A stretch of 64,000 bases of DNA from contig NZ_BEWG01000026.1 in NCBI RefSeq assembly GCF_002723835.1, positions 1-64,000 on the forward strand, read 5' to 3'. The notes below the pieces were generated by a model. That model did no database searches. It was not told the DNA's origin and saw nothing but the letters and a program-made list of their open reading frames with translations. This document shows, in pieces, positions 1 to 8,123 of this stretch. The translations under genes were made by a program, and so were the position numbers. Origin of the DNA: Mycobacterium sp. shizuoka-1 (GTDB lineage: Bacteria > Actinomycetota > Actinomycetes > Mycobacteriales > Mycobacteriaceae). Position 1 is the stretch's first letter, and every line of letters begins with the position of its first letter.

Positions 1-531
1 GCGATCTACACGGTGATCACCTCGGTGGTCAACGTGGCGACCACGCTGATCGCGATCGCGCTGATCGACAAGATCGGGCGAAAGCCGTTGCTGCTCATCG
101 GTTCGTCCGGGATGGCGGTCACGCTGATCACCATGGCGATCATCTTCGCCAACGCCACCGTGGTGGATGGCAAGCCGAACCTGCCCGGCGCCTCCGGGGT
201 CATCGCATTGATCGCGGCCAACCTGTTCGTGGTCGCGTTCGGCATGTCCTGGGGACCGGTGGTCTGGGTGCTGCTCGGTGAGATGTTCCCCAACCGCATC
301 CGGGCCGCGGCGCTGGGCCTGGCCGCGGCCGGACAGTGGGCCGCCAACTGGCTGATCACCGTGACGTTCCCCGGCCTGCGCGACCACCTCGGCCTGGCGT
401 ACGGCTTCTATGGGCTGTGCGCCATCCTGTCGGGGCTGTTCGTGTGGAAGTGGGTCATGGAGACCAAGGGTGTGTCGTTGGAGGACATGCACGCCGAGCT
501 GCTGCACGAGGACAAGTCCGCGCCGGCCTGA
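1..531 (+). CDS. Sugar porter family MFS transporter, C-terminal part
   Basis: The reading frame is open from base 1, so this is the C-terminal 176 residues of a membrane transporter. Sugar porter signatures are visible: IDKIGRKP in the cytoplasmic loop after the first visible helix, LGEMFPNRIRAAALG between later helices, and the tail motif ETKGVSLEDM, the usual end of this family. About five hydrophobic segments can be counted. By family it would bring in a sugar or polyol by proton symport; the substrate cannot be told from this fragment. It ends three bases before the stop of the opposing lipoprotein gene. Confidence 0.9.
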   Translation, partial: AIYTVITSVVNVATTLIAIALIDKIGRKPLLLIGSSGMAVTLITMAIIFANATVVDGKPNLPGASGVIALIAANLFVVAFGMSWGPVVWVLLGEMFPNRIRAAALGLAAAGQWAANWLITVTFPGLRDHLGLAYGFYGLCAILSGLFVWKWVMETKGVSLEDMHAELLHEDKSAPA

Positions 532-534
532 CCG

Positions 535-1122
535 CTACGGCACGTCGGTGTACTGCCAGCTGACGCCGGTGTTGGAGAACGTGAAGCCGTTGCCGGTCTG
601 CTCGCTGAGGCATGAGATTCCGACCTCTTGCTGAGTGTTGCAGCGGAAGCCGGCCGCGGCCAGGATCTTGTTGAACGGCAAGGTTTTCGTGGTCCCCGAC
701 GGCTGCTTGACCTCATCGGCCGGCACCGCGGCGAACTGCGGATCCCCCAGCGTGCGCACCACGATCGTGTTCGGGGCAGCGCTCTGCCCGGTGTCGTCGG
801 TCACGCTCTGCGGCGCCCCGGTGACCCCGATGCGTCCGGTGCCTGCGGTCGACTGGCAGCCGGCCCAGCTGCGGGGGACGATCACGCATCGCCAGCTGCC
901 GCTCGGACTGGTGAAGTAGTAACCCGCGTGGACATCGTCGGTGCGTAGGTAATAGTCGAACGCGTTGACCAATTTGTCGTTGCTGGGGCGCGCTGACATG
1001 GTGGCAGTGCCGCCTGACGCTGTTTGCTGGGCGGTCTCGTTGGTGGTGACGATCGGGTTGGCGCAGGCGCTCAGCGCCGACGCGGCCAGACTCACCGCCG
1101 CCCACGCCCGGAGTCCTCGCAC
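535..1122 (-). CDS. Putative lipoprotein, function unknown
   Basis: 195 residues with a short basic N-terminus, a hydrophobic stretch and a lipobox LSAC with the acceptor Cys at about residue 20, so export and lipid anchoring on the outer face of the plasma membrane are expected. The mature part has four further Cys (in [15 protein letters not shown] and SCL), which suggests disulfides. I recognise no named domain. It converges on the transporter gene and is divergent from hisE. The start ATG is well placed for the signal sequence. Confidence 0.75.
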   Translation of the reverse strand: MRGLRAWAAVSLAASALSACANPIVTTNETAQQTASGGTATMSARPSNDKLVNAFDYYLRTDDVHAGYYFTSPSGSWRCVIVPRSWAGCQSTAGTGRIGVTGAPQSVTDDTGQSAAPNTIVVRTLGDPQFAAVPADEVKQPSGTTKTLPFNKILAAAGFRCNTQQEVGISCLSEQTGNGFTFSNTGVSWQYTDVP

Positions 1123-1187
1123 GAGATGCCAGCCTAGTGGCTGATCGCGGGTGCATCCGAAACCGCCGTGACGGCGCCGTGGCCCGC

Positions 1188-1469
1188 ATGGAACAATCGC
1201 AGGCCGTGAAGACCTTCGAGGAGCTGTTCGCCGAACTGGGGGAGCGCGCCCGCACCAGACCCGCCGGCAGCGCCACCGTCGCGGCGCTGGACGGCGGCGT
1301 ACACGGCCTCGGCAAGAAGATCCTCGAGGAGGCCGGCGAAGTGTGGCTGGCCGCCGAACACGAGTCCGACGAGGACCTGGCCGGTGAGATCAGCCAGCTG
1401 CTGTACTGGACGCAGGTGCTGATGCTGGCCCGCGGCCTCACTCTCGACGACATCTACCGAAAGCTCTAG
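1188..1469 (+). CDS. hisE: Phosphoribosyl-ATP pyrophosphatase HisE
   Basis: Second step of histidine biosynthesis: hydrolysis of phosphoribosyl-ATP to phosphoribosyl-AMP and pyrophosphate. The 93-residue product is the standard mycobacterial length. It shows the all-alpha NTP-pyrophosphohydrolase motif [14 protein letters not shown] followed by [12 protein letters not shown], which carry the metal-binding acidic residues. An in-frame start 51 bases upstream exists, but the ATG chosen gives [14 protein letters not shown], matching the known N-terminus. hisG follows after 9 bases, so the two are co-transcribed. Confidence 0.95.
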   Translation: MEQSQAVKTFEELFAELGERARTRPAGSATVAALDGGVHGLGKKILEEAGEVWLAAEHESDEDLAGEISQLLYWTQVLMLARGLTLDDIYRKL

Positions 1470-1478
1470 GTCGCTGCC

Positions 1479-2333
1479 ATGTTGCGCGTTGCCGTCCCCA
1501 ACAAGGGGGCATTGTCCGAACCCGCCGCCGAGATCCTGTCCGAGGCCGGCTACCGGCGGCGCACCGACCCCAAAGATCTCACGGTCATCGACCCGGCCAA
1601 CGGGGTGGAATTCTTCTTCCTGCGACCCAAGGACATCGCGATCTACGTCGGCTCGGGCCAGCTCGACTTCGGGATCACCGGCCGCGATCTGGCTGCCGAA
1701 TCCGACGCCCCGGTGGTCGAGCGGCTGGCGCTGGGCTTCGGATCGTCGAGCTTCCGGTACGCCGCGCCGGCCGGGCGGGACTGGACGGTAGCGGATCTGG
1801 CCGGCAAGCGAATCGCCACCGCCTATCCGAACCTGGTCCGAAAAGATCTGGCGGACAAGGGAATCGAGGCGACCGTCATCCGGCTGGACGGGGCGGTCGA
1901 GATCTCGGTGCAGTTGGGTGTTGCCGATGCGATCGCCGACGTGGTGGGTTCCGGTCGCACCCTGCGACTGCACGATCTGGTGGCTTTCGGTGACACGCTG
2001 TGCGATTCGGAAGCCGTGCTGATCGAGCGGGCCGGCAACGGCGACGACACCCACCGGGCCGCACGCGACCAGCTGGCGGCACGCGTGCAGGGCGTGGTGT
2101 TCGGTCAGCAGTATCTGATGCTCGACTACGACTGTCCGCGTGAGGTGCTCGAGCGCGCCACCGAGATCACCCCCGGGTTGGAGTCGCCCACCATCGCCCC
2201 GCTGGCCGATCCGGACTGGGTGGCGGTGCGCGCCCTGGTGCCGCGCCGGGCTGTCAACGCCATCATGGACGAACTCGCGGCCATCGGCGCCAAGGCGATT
2301 CTGGCTTCCGACATCAGGTTCTGCCGCTTCTGA
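1479..2333 (+). CDS. hisG: ATP phosphoribosyltransferase HisG, long form
   Basis: First committed and feedback-regulated step of histidine biosynthesis: ATP plus PRPP gives phosphoribosyl-ATP. 284 residues, the long (HisG-L) form that does not need HisZ. The N-terminal two lobes resemble periplasmic binding proteins (start [15 protein letters not shown], then DFGITGRDL), and the PRPP loop lies near [14 protein letters not shown]. The last ~75 residues, ending [26 protein letters not shown], form the ACT-like domain that binds inhibitory histidine. Placement directly behind hisE, apart from the main his operon, is as in M. tuberculosis. Confidence 0.96.
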   Translation: MLRVAVPNKGALSEPAAEILSEAGYRRRTDPKDLTVIDPANGVEFFFLRPKDIAIYVGSGQLDFGITGRDLAAESDAPVVERLALGFGSSSFRYAAPAGRDWTVADLAGKRIATAYPNLVRKDLADKGIEATVIRLDGAVEISVQLGVADAIADVVGSGRTLRLHDLVAFGDTLCDSEAVLIERAGNGDDTHRAARDQLAARVQGVVFGQQYLMLDYDCPREVLERATEITPGLESPTIAPLADPDWVAVRALVPRRAVNAIMDELAAIGAKAILASDIRFCRF

Positions 2334-2359
2334 GGTTCGACCGGCACGCACCTGCGTGT

Positions 2360-2365
2360 TAGCGT
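2360..2365 (+). promoter_or_regulatory. Candidate -10 element for the DUF4126 operon
   Basis: TAGCGT fits the mycobacterial TANNNT -10 pattern and lies 32 bases before the start of the membrane protein gene, which also has a GGAGG ribosome site. No clear -35 was seen. It could start an mRNA covering the next three overlapping genes. Confidence 0.3.
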
Positions 2366-2397
2366 CCCTTTAGTTGCCGCCGGCCCGGAGGACCGCC

Positions 2398-2880
2398 ATG
2401 ACGCACGCTCTCGTTCTGTTATTGGCCCTGCTGATCGGTGTGATCGCCGGTCTGCGCGCGCTGACCGCCCCGGCGGTGGTGGCGTGGGGCGCGTTCCTCG
2501 GGTGGATCGACGTGACCGGCAAGTGGTCGGAGTGGGTGGCCCACCCGATCACCGTGACCGTGCTGACCGTTCTGCTCTTCGTTGAGCTCGTCACCGACCA
2601 GCTGCCGAAAACGCCCAGCCGCAAGACCACAGCGCAGTTCCTGACCCGCCTGCTGACCGGTGCGTTCGCCGGTGCGGTGATCGGGAGCGCGTTCTATCAC
2701 ACGTTCAGCTCGGTGGGTGCCGGCATGATCGGCGCCGTGCTGGGCACCCTCGGCGGTTACGAGGCGCGGTCCAGGCTGGTGGCGGCCAACGGTGGTCGCG
2801 ATCTGCCGGTGGCGGTGGCCGAGGACGTCATCGCGGTCGGCGGCGGGTTCCTGATCGCCTATCTCGTCAGCGTCCTGTGA
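2398..2880 (+). CDS. DUF4126 family integral membrane protein
   Basis: 160 residues with about four hydrophobic helices and Gly/Ala-rich turns (LIGVIAGLRALTAPAVVAWG, then AFAGAVIGSAF and GAVLGTLGGYEARS). The first helix with GLRALTAPA is characteristic of DUF4126; function unknown. The ATG at 2398 is preceded by CCCGGAGGACC, a good ribosome site, and is preferred to a start 24 bases upstream. The equivalent M. tuberculosis gene (Rv2120c, from memory) also neighbours hisG. Its stop overlaps the next start by four bases (GTGA), so translation is likely coupled. Confidence 0.8.
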   Translation: MTHALVLLLALLIGVIAGLRALTAPAVVAWGAFLGWIDVTGKWSEWVAHPITVTVLTVLLFVELVTDQLPKTPSRKTTAQFLTRLLTGAFAGAVIGSAFYHTFSSVGAGMIGAVLGTLGGYEARSRLVAANGGRDLPVAVAEDVIAVGGGFLIAYLVSVL

Positions 2881-4247
2881 CGACCTCATTCGACGCGATC
2901 GTCATCGGCGCCGGGCAGGCCGGCCCACCGCTGGCCGGCCGGCTGACCGCGCAGGGTCAGACGGTCGCGGTGGTCGAACGCAAACTGGTCGGCGGGACCT
3001 GCGTGAACTCGGGTTGCATCCCCACCAAGACGCTGGTGGCCAGTGCACACACCGCGCACACCGCCCGCCGGGGCGCCGACTACGGGGTGTCCACCGGTGC
3101 GGTGTCCGTGGACATGGCAAAGGTCAAGGCGCGCAAGGACGGAATAGTGCTCGGCGACCGCAGCGGGGTCGAATCGTGGCTGGAGGGGATGGACGGCTGC
3201 ACCCTGATCCGCGGCCACGCGCGGTTCGAGGATCCGCACACCCTGCGGGTCGACGACCAACTCCTGCGGGCCGACCGGATCTTCCTGAACGTCGGTGGCC
3301 GGGCGGTGGTGCCCGACCTTCCCGGGCTGTCCGACATCGACTACCTGACCAACGTCGGCATCCTCGAACTCGACACGGTGCCCGAGCATCTGGTGATTGT
3401 CGGCGGCAGCTACATCGGCCTGGAATTCGCCCAGATGTATCGTCGGTTCGGCGCCCGCGTCACCGTGCTCGAGCGGGGACCGCGGCTGACCCCCCGAGAA
3501 GACGAGGACGTGTCGGCAGCAGTCGAAGACATTCTGACCGCCGAGGGAATCATCGTGGTCACCGGTGCGGACGGACTGCGGTTTACCAAGCGTGACAACG
3601 GCTTCGACGTCGTCGCGCGCGACGGCGCCGAGCCGATCGCCGGCACTCACCTGCTGGTCGCGGTGGGCCGCCGCCCCAACACCGACGACCTGGGACTGGA
3701 ACGGGCCGGCGTCGAGGTCGACGGCCGCGGCTACATCGTCGTCGACGACCAGTTGCGCACCAGCGCCGCACACATCTGGGCGATGGGGGACTGCAACGGC
3801 AAGGGCGCCTTCACCCACACGTCCTACAACGACTACGAGATCGTCGCCGCCAATCTGTTCGACAACGATCCGCGCCGGGTCAGCGACCGGGTGCCGACCT
3901 ACGCGCTCTACATCGACCCGCCGCTCGGCCGGGCCGGGATGACGATCGCCCAGGTCCGCGCCTCGGGACGGCCGGCGCTGGTCGGCAAGCGCCCGATGAC
4001 CCGGGTCGGCCGGGCAGTGGAAAAGGGTGAGACACAAGGGTTCATGCAGATCGTCGTCGACGCCGAGACCGACGAGATCCTCGGTGCGGCCATCCTGGGG
4101 GTCGGCGGCGACGAGGTCATCCATTCGATCCTCGACGTCATGTCGGCCGGGCTTCCCTACACCGCGATATCGCGCACCATGCACATCCACCCGACGGTCA
4201 GCGAGCTCGTGCCCACCATGTTGCAAGAGATGACACCACTGGAGTGA
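2877..4247 (+). CDS. Pyridine nucleotide-disulfide oxidoreductase, MerA-like
   Basis: 456-residue FAD flavoprotein with the class I disulfide reductase layout: FAD-binding GAGQAGPPLAG near the N-terminus, redox pair C42/C47 in GGTCVNSGCIPTK, NAD(P)-binding IVGGSYIGLEFAQ around residue 170, FAD motif HIWAMGDCNG around 300, and C-terminal HIHPTVSE with the catalytic His. Closest by look to mercuric-reductase-like proteins. It lacks both the N-terminal heavy-metal domain and the C-terminal vicinal Cys pair of true MerA, so mercury reduction is not implied and the substrate is unknown. GTG start in a four-base overlap. Confidence 0.85.
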   Translation: MTTSFDAIVIGAGQAGPPLAGRLTAQGQTVAVVERKLVGGTCVNSGCIPTKTLVASAHTAHTARRGADYGVSTGAVSVDMAKVKARKDGIVLGDRSGVESWLEGMDGCTLIRGHARFEDPHTLRVDDQLLRADRIFLNVGGRAVVPDLPGLSDIDYLTNVGILELDTVPEHLVIVGGSYIGLEFAQMYRRFGARVTVLERGPRLTPREDEDVSAAVEDILTAEGIIVVTGADGLRFTKRDNGFDVVARDGAEPIAGTHLLVAVGRRPNTDDLGLERAGVEVDGRGYIVVDDQLRTSAAHIWAMGDCNGKGAFTHTSYNDYEIVAANLFDNDPRRVSDRVPTYALYIDPPLGRAGMTIAQVRASGRPALVGKRPMTRVGRAVEKGETQGFMQIVVDAETDEILGAAILGVGGDEVIHSILDVMSAGLPYTAISRTMHIHPTVSELVPTMLQEMTPLE

Positions 4248-5062
4248 CCGACACCAGCACGCCCACCGGACGCGGCCCGATCACGGCACTGGTTGCCGTC
4301 ACCTACGTGGCCATGGTCACGATGAACGTGCTGGCCAATGCGTTGCCCTTGAACGGTCGCAACACCGGCGACATCTCCGACGCGTACCCGAGCCTGTTCA
4401 CCCCGGCCGGCATCACGTTCTCCATTTGGAGCCTGATCTATCTGCTGCTGGGGCTGCACGTGCTCTACCAGCTCGGGCTGTTCCGCGTCGGCCGCCTCGA
4501 CGGCGACCAGACCGCGCTGCTCAATCGGGTCGGACTGCTGTTCGCGGCCTCCTCACTGGCCAACACGGCGTGGATCTTCGCCTGGCACTACGACGTCATA
4601 CCGCTCTCGGTGGTCTTGATCGTGGCGATTCTGGTGTGCCTGATCCTGATCGCCGACACGATCCGGGCCGCGCACCTCACCACTCGCGAAAAGTGGTTCA
4701 TCGCAGTGCCGTTCAGCATCTACTTCGGCTGGACCACGGTGGCTACGGTGTCCAACGTGACCGTGCTGTTGGTCAGCGTGGGCTGGGACGGCTTCGGGAT
4801 CAGTGCCGCGGCATGGGCCACCGTCATCGTCGTGGTGGCGATGCTGATCGGCACGGCCACGATGCTGCGTAACCGCGATGTCGCCTATGGGCTGGTGTTG
4901 ATCTGGGCGTTCAGCGGCATCCTGCTCCGGCAGGTGTCCCCGGCGGGATTGGACGGTCGCTACCCGACTATCGTCGCGGCTGTCGTTGCGTCACTGGTGA
5001 TTTTCGCCGCGGCTGAGGTGCTCGTGCTGCGGCGGCGGACGCACGGCATGGCCTCGGCATGA
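4244..5062 (+). CDS. Tryptophan-rich sensory protein (TspO/MBR-like) membrane protein
   Basis: 272 residues with about eight hydrophobic segments. The N-terminal part carries NALPLNGRNTGDISDAYPSLFTPAG and FSIWSLIYLLLG, typical of the longer bacterial TspO/MBR-related family. Classical TspO binds porphyrins and related ligands, but the role of this long form is not known. The GTG start overlaps the preceding flavoprotein stop by four bases, and the gene ends two bases before the opposing TetR gene. Confidence 0.7.
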   Translation: MTDTSTPTGRGPITALVAVTYVAMVTMNVLANALPLNGRNTGDISDAYPSLFTPAGITFSIWSLIYLLLGLHVLYQLGLFRVGRLDGDQTALLNRVGLLFAASSLANTAWIFAWHYDVIPLSVVLIVAILVCLILIADTIRAAHLTTREKWFIAVPFSIYFGWTTVATVSNVTVLLVSVGWDGFGISAAAWATVIVVVAMLIGTATMLRNRDVAYGLVLIWAFSGILLRQVSPAGLDGRYPTIVAAVVASLVIFAAAEVLVLRRRTHGMASA

Positions 5063-5064
5063 CG

Positions 5065-5694
5065 TTATAGCGGCGGACCCGAAGAGGGGTCCACGGCGGG
5101 GAACGTCGACACCACACCGAGGATCATCTCAAGCGTTGCCTCTTCGGCGGCGATACGAAGGTCGGCGGACGGGTAGTGCTGGCGTTCGAGATCGGCCAGC
5201 AGAGCGAACACCACGGTGATCAAGCCGCGGACGCGAATCGTGCGGTCAATCGACGATTCTGCCGCGTTGGCAGCGAGGCGCCCGACGATCAACGATGTCG
5301 CCGTCCATTCCGGCCGCCCGACAAGCTCAACGCCCGGGTAGTCACGGACTTTCTCCATGAAGCGGGCGTGGTAGCTACCGGACCCGGTGCGCTGGTATTC
5401 GAAGACTGGGCCGAGCAGCGCCTCGAGAAGTCCGCGCGCGGTGACGTTGCCCGCGGCCTCCAGTGCCGCCAGCAGCTCGAGGCGTTTGGGTTCGAATTCG
5501 CTCTGGCGTTCGTCGATGACTGCCGTTATCAGGCGGTCCCGGTTGCCGAAGTGATAGCGGATGGCGGCGCTGTTCTGCTGACCCGCCGCGGCGATCACCT
5601 GTCGCAGCGAGACCGCGGGTCCGTGTTCGGCGATGAGGCGTTCAGCGGCATCGATCAGCGCCGTGCGACCCGACCGCTGGCCACCCTCACTCAT
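5065..5694 (-). CDS. TetR/AcrR family transcriptional regulator
   Basis: 209 residues. The N-terminal helix-turn-helix is clear: RTALIDAAERLIAEHGPAVSLRQVIAAAG followed by SAAIRYHFGNRDRLITAVID, the usual TetR signature ending in a Y-H-F recognition helix. The C-terminal all-helical part would bind an unknown small ligand and dimerise. It is divergent from the phosphotransferase gene, which together with the following SnoaL-fold gene is its most likely target. The start ATG lies six bases after a TACCGT -10 candidate (plus-strand 5701-5706), so the mRNA may be leaderless. Confidence 0.88.
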   Translation of the reverse strand: MSEGGQRSGRTALIDAAERLIAEHGPAVSLRQVIAAAGQQNSAAIRYHFGNRDRLITAVIDERQSEFEPKRLELLAALEAAGNVTARGLLEALLGPVFEYQRTGSGSYHARFMEKVRDYPGVELVGRPEWTATSLIVGRLAANAAESSIDRTIRVRGLITVVFALLADLERQHYPSADLRIAAEEATLEMILGVVSTFPAVDPSSGPPL

Positions 5695-5700
5695 CAGGCC

Positions 5701-5743
5701 ACGGTATCACAATCGTATTGCAGATCTAACCCAAACGTATTAG
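5701..5743. promoter_or_regulatory. Divergent promoter and candidate TetR operator
   Basis: The gap between the divergent TetR and phosphotransferase genes holds a TACCGT -10 on the minus strand (5701-5706), a short palindrome CAATCGTATTG (5710-5720), and two copies of CGTATT at 5714-5719 and 5736-5741, 22 bases apart, which is two helical turns. A further CTAA/TTAG inverted pair flanks the second copy. This density of symmetry fits an autoregulated TetR operator. Confidence 0.4.
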
Positions 5744-5788
5744 CTTCTCGAGCATGGACTTTTCTTTCTTTGCTAGCCACGCGGCGGT

Positions 5789-6901
5789 GTGATGTCAGAC
5801 CTGGGCGCGATTCCGACCGATCCGACGGCGCTGACTCCTGACTTGCTACAGCGGTTGATCCACACTCTCAATCCCGACGTCGCGGTGCGCGACGTTGCGG
5901 TGCGCCGGGTGTGGCAATGGGGCGAGGGGGACGCGGTATCGACCGCGGGACGCGTGGACCTGGACCTGACCTACGATGCGTCCGGCGACGACCTGCCCAC
6001 GCGGGTGGTCCTCAAGGTGGCGCGTCCGGAGTTACCTGCATTTCCGCTGTACCGCAACGAGGTCGCTGCATACACCCGGTTGCAGCCGTGGCGTTTTCTG
6101 CGAACCCCACGATGCCTCGGTGCCTGGTTCGACGAGCCCACCGGGAGTTTCGGGCTGGCGCTGGAGGATCTCACCACCTCGGGGGCCCGGTTCGCCTCGG
6201 CGGCCGCTTCGCCCTCTCTGGCGAGCCTCGAAGACGCCATCGCACAGTTGGCCATGCTGCATGCCCGGTATTGGGGATCTCGCAGAGATTGGTCGTCGGC
6301 GGAGCTGGGATGGGCGCAGACCCATGTCGCCGGCGAGTTGCACGAGCTGTTCAACCATCCCGATCTGGTGCCGGCGATGATCGCCGACGAGGTGGCCGGC
6401 ACCGGCCACAAGCGTGAATTGGTGCAATCGGTCGGCGAGACCGCGGATTCGCTCTTCGACAAGGTTCGGTTGGTCCAGCGGCACCAGTCAGGTTTGAAGC
6501 AGACGCTTGTGCACGGCGATTGCCACGTCGGCAACACCTACGTCCTGCCCGACCAGTCGATGGGATTCGTGGACTGGCAGTTGAGCGTCCGGGGGTACTA
6601 CATGCATGACCTGTCGTATCTGATCACCACCGGACTGGATGTTGCCCAGCGTAGGCAGCATGAACGACGGCTCATCGAATCACACCGGAATCTGTTGCGT
6701 GGTCACGGCGTTGACGATCTGCCCACGGCCACGGAGGCCTTCGACGAGTATCGCCGTGCCCAGGCCTGGAACACCTATATCGGGTGGCTGACGTGTCCGG
6801 TGGCAAATTACGGCTGGGAGATCAACGTGGCCAACCACATTCGACTTCTCACCGCCTACCGCGATTTGGACAGCGCCGCCGCGATCGAGGAACTTCGATG
6901 A
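5789..6901 (+). CDS. Phosphotransferase family protein (APH/EcKL-like)
   Basis: 370 residues with the aminoglycoside-phosphotransferase-like kinase fold. The catalytic loop is HGDCHVGNTY, and the metal-binding Asp follows in GFVDWQLSVRGYYMHDLSYL. An N-terminal ATP-binding lobe includes RVVLKVARPELP with the likely lysine. Relatives phosphorylate varied small hydroxylated molecules, and many mycobacterial ones are of unknown use, so antibiotic resistance should not be assumed. GTG at 5789 or the adjacent ATG at 5792 starts it. It overlaps the next gene by four bases (ATGA). Confidence 0.82.
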   Translation: MMSDLGAIPTDPTALTPDLLQRLIHTLNPDVAVRDVAVRRVWQWGEGDAVSTAGRVDLDLTYDASGDDLPTRVVLKVARPELPAFPLYRNEVAAYTRLQPWRFLRTPRCLGAWFDEPTGSFGLALEDLTTSGARFASAAASPSLASLEDAIAQLAMLHARYWGSRRDWSSAELGWAQTHVAGELHELFNHPDLVPAMIADEVAGTGHKRELVQSVGETADSLFDKVRLVQRHQSGLKQTLVHGDCHVGNTYVLPDQSMGFVDWQLSVRGYYMHDLSYLITTGLDVAQRRQHERRLIESHRNLLRGHGVDDLPTATEAFDEYRRAQAWNTYIGWLTCPVANYGWEINVANHIRLLTAYRDLDSAAAIEELR

Positions 6902-7434
6902 CCGTCGAAGAGCGGCTGCAGAGTCTGATCGACAAGGACGAGATCCGCGAACTGGCGCTACGGTATTGCCGCGGTGTCGACCGCAAGGATCCGGCGTTGT
7001 TGCGTTCGCTCTACACCCGCGACGGGATCGATAACCACGCGAACATCTTTCGCGGCAGCGCCAGCGAGTACGTCGACTTTCTGGAATCCACTTTTCAGTT
7101 CATCCAGATCGGCGCGCATTATGTCTGCAACCACCTGATCGAGTTGGACGGTGACCAGGCCAGCGGTGAGGTCTATGCCCTTGGTTACCACATCCTGCCC
7201 ACGGGGCAAGGATCGCCGACAGAGTCGTTCGTTGGCGTTCGCTACCTCGACCACTACCGGCGCGAAGATGGCGAATGGCGTTTTGCCACCAGGGAACTTG
7301 TCATTGACCTCGATCGAAGTCACACCATCGACCACCGTGGCGCGGGCGATGTTGCGCCTGAGACGGACCTGTCCTACCAGCTGCTGGCAGGTGCGCGATT
7401 CGCACGCAGAACCCCGCCCGCGGATCAGTGCTGA
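6898..7434 (+). CDS. SnoaL-like / NTF2-fold protein
   Basis: 178 residues beginning TVEERLQSLIDKDEIRELALRYCRGVDRKDPALLRSLY, the typical first helices of the SnoaL_4/NTF2-like family, followed by a beta-rich half ending near REDGEWRFATRELVID. Family members are small dehydratases, isomerases or hydroxylase-type enzymes acting on ring compounds; the substrate here is unknown. The start ATG overlaps the kinase stop, so the two are coupled and probably act on the same compound. Its 3' end overlaps the opposing TetR gene by ten bases. Confidence 0.8.
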   Translation: MTVEERLQSLIDKDEIRELALRYCRGVDRKDPALLRSLYTRDGIDNHANIFRGSASEYVDFLESTFQFIQIGAHYVCNHLIELDGDQASGEVYALGYHILPTGQGSPTESFVGVRYLDHYRREDGEWRFATRELVIDLDRSHTIDHRGAGDVAPETDLSYQLLAGARFARRTPPADQC

Positions 7435-8036
7435 GGCCGCGGGGTGGCGCCGAACGCGGCGAGCGTGCGCTGCACGGAACCTTCCAGCAAGTCGGTATCC
7501 AAGGGTCGGTCCAGCAGAAGCAGCCGGACGTACGTCGGGGCGACGAGATACTCGATCAACGTCTGAGGGTCGGTATCGGCCGGGAGTTCCCCGCGTTGAA
7601 CGGCACGCCGGGCGATGACGGAGGCGCCGGCAAAGCGCTTTTCCCAGAACGCCTTTCGGGCCTGAACTGAAACGGGATTGCCGGCATCCAGTGCCGCCGC
7701 AGTGCGCAGTATCCGCTCGATCCCCGGTCGACGCAACAGCTCTGATATCTGGCTCAGCAGCGCACGTAGGTCGTCCTCGAGGCCCCCGGTGTCGGGCACG
7801 GGGTTGTCGATCTCGGCGAGGTGGCCGATCGCGCCGGCGGCGAGGTCGGCGGGAGTGGGCCAGTGCCGGTAAACCGTCGTCTCTGCGACTCCTGCGATCC
7901 GCGCGACAGTGGCGATGCTCAGCCCTTCGTATCCGTGCTCGATCAGCTGCTGAAGCGCGGCGTCGAGCACGGCGGTGCGCACTCGCGCCGACCGGCCTCC
8001 GGTGCGGCGCTTGACCTGAGGTTGCCCCTCGGCCAT
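7425..8036 (-). CDS. TetR/AcrR family transcriptional regulator
   Basis: 203 residues. Helix-turn-helix: TAVLDAALQQLIEHGYEGLSIATVARIAGVAETTVYRHW, with the family's usual T-V-Y-R-H-W recognition helix. The C-terminal half resembles TetR_C_11-type regulators (LRALLSQISELLRRPGIERILRTAA). The start is set by AGGAGGT eight bases upstream of ATG 8036; a start 54 bases further up would include the ribosome site. Divergent from the 242-residue hypothetical gene, with a perfect inverted repeat between them, so autoregulation and control of that gene are likely. Confidence 0.88.
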   Translation of the reverse strand: MAEGQPQVKRRTGGRSARVRTAVLDAALQQLIEHGYEGLSIATVARIAGVAETTVYRHWPTPADLAAGAIGHLAEIDNPVPDTGGLEDDLRALLSQISELLRRPGIERILRTAAALDAGNPVSVQARKAFWEKRFAGASVIARRAVQRGELPADTDPQTLIEYLVAPTYVRLLLLDRPLDTDLLEGSVQRTLAAFGATPRPQH

Positions 8037-8089
8037 CTGGACCTCCTGGTGGCTGACCTTGACGAACAAACGGTGGAAGCCTAACGTCA

Positions 8090-8117
8090 CCTTAACGACA
8101 GCAAAATAGCGTTAAGG
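8090..8117. promoter_or_regulatory. Perfect inverted repeat, candidate TetR operator
   Basis: CCTTAACG at 8090-8097 and CGTTAAGG at 8110-8117 form exact 8-base arms around a 12-base spacer. A third half-site TAACG lies at 8082-8086. A TANNNT -10 candidate, TAGCGT (8107-8112), for the 242-residue gene sits inside the right arm, so a bound repressor would block it. Location is 54 bases from the TetR start. Confidence 0.6.
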
Positions 8118-8123
8118 GACATC

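Noticed and set aside
2877..4247. True mercuric reductase
   Set aside because: No C-terminal vicinal Cys pair, no N-terminal metal domain and no mer genes nearby.
5789..6901. Aminoglycoside resistance gene
   Set aside because: Only the general kinase motif is shared; the family in actinobacteria is broad and this neighbourhood does not suggest resistance.
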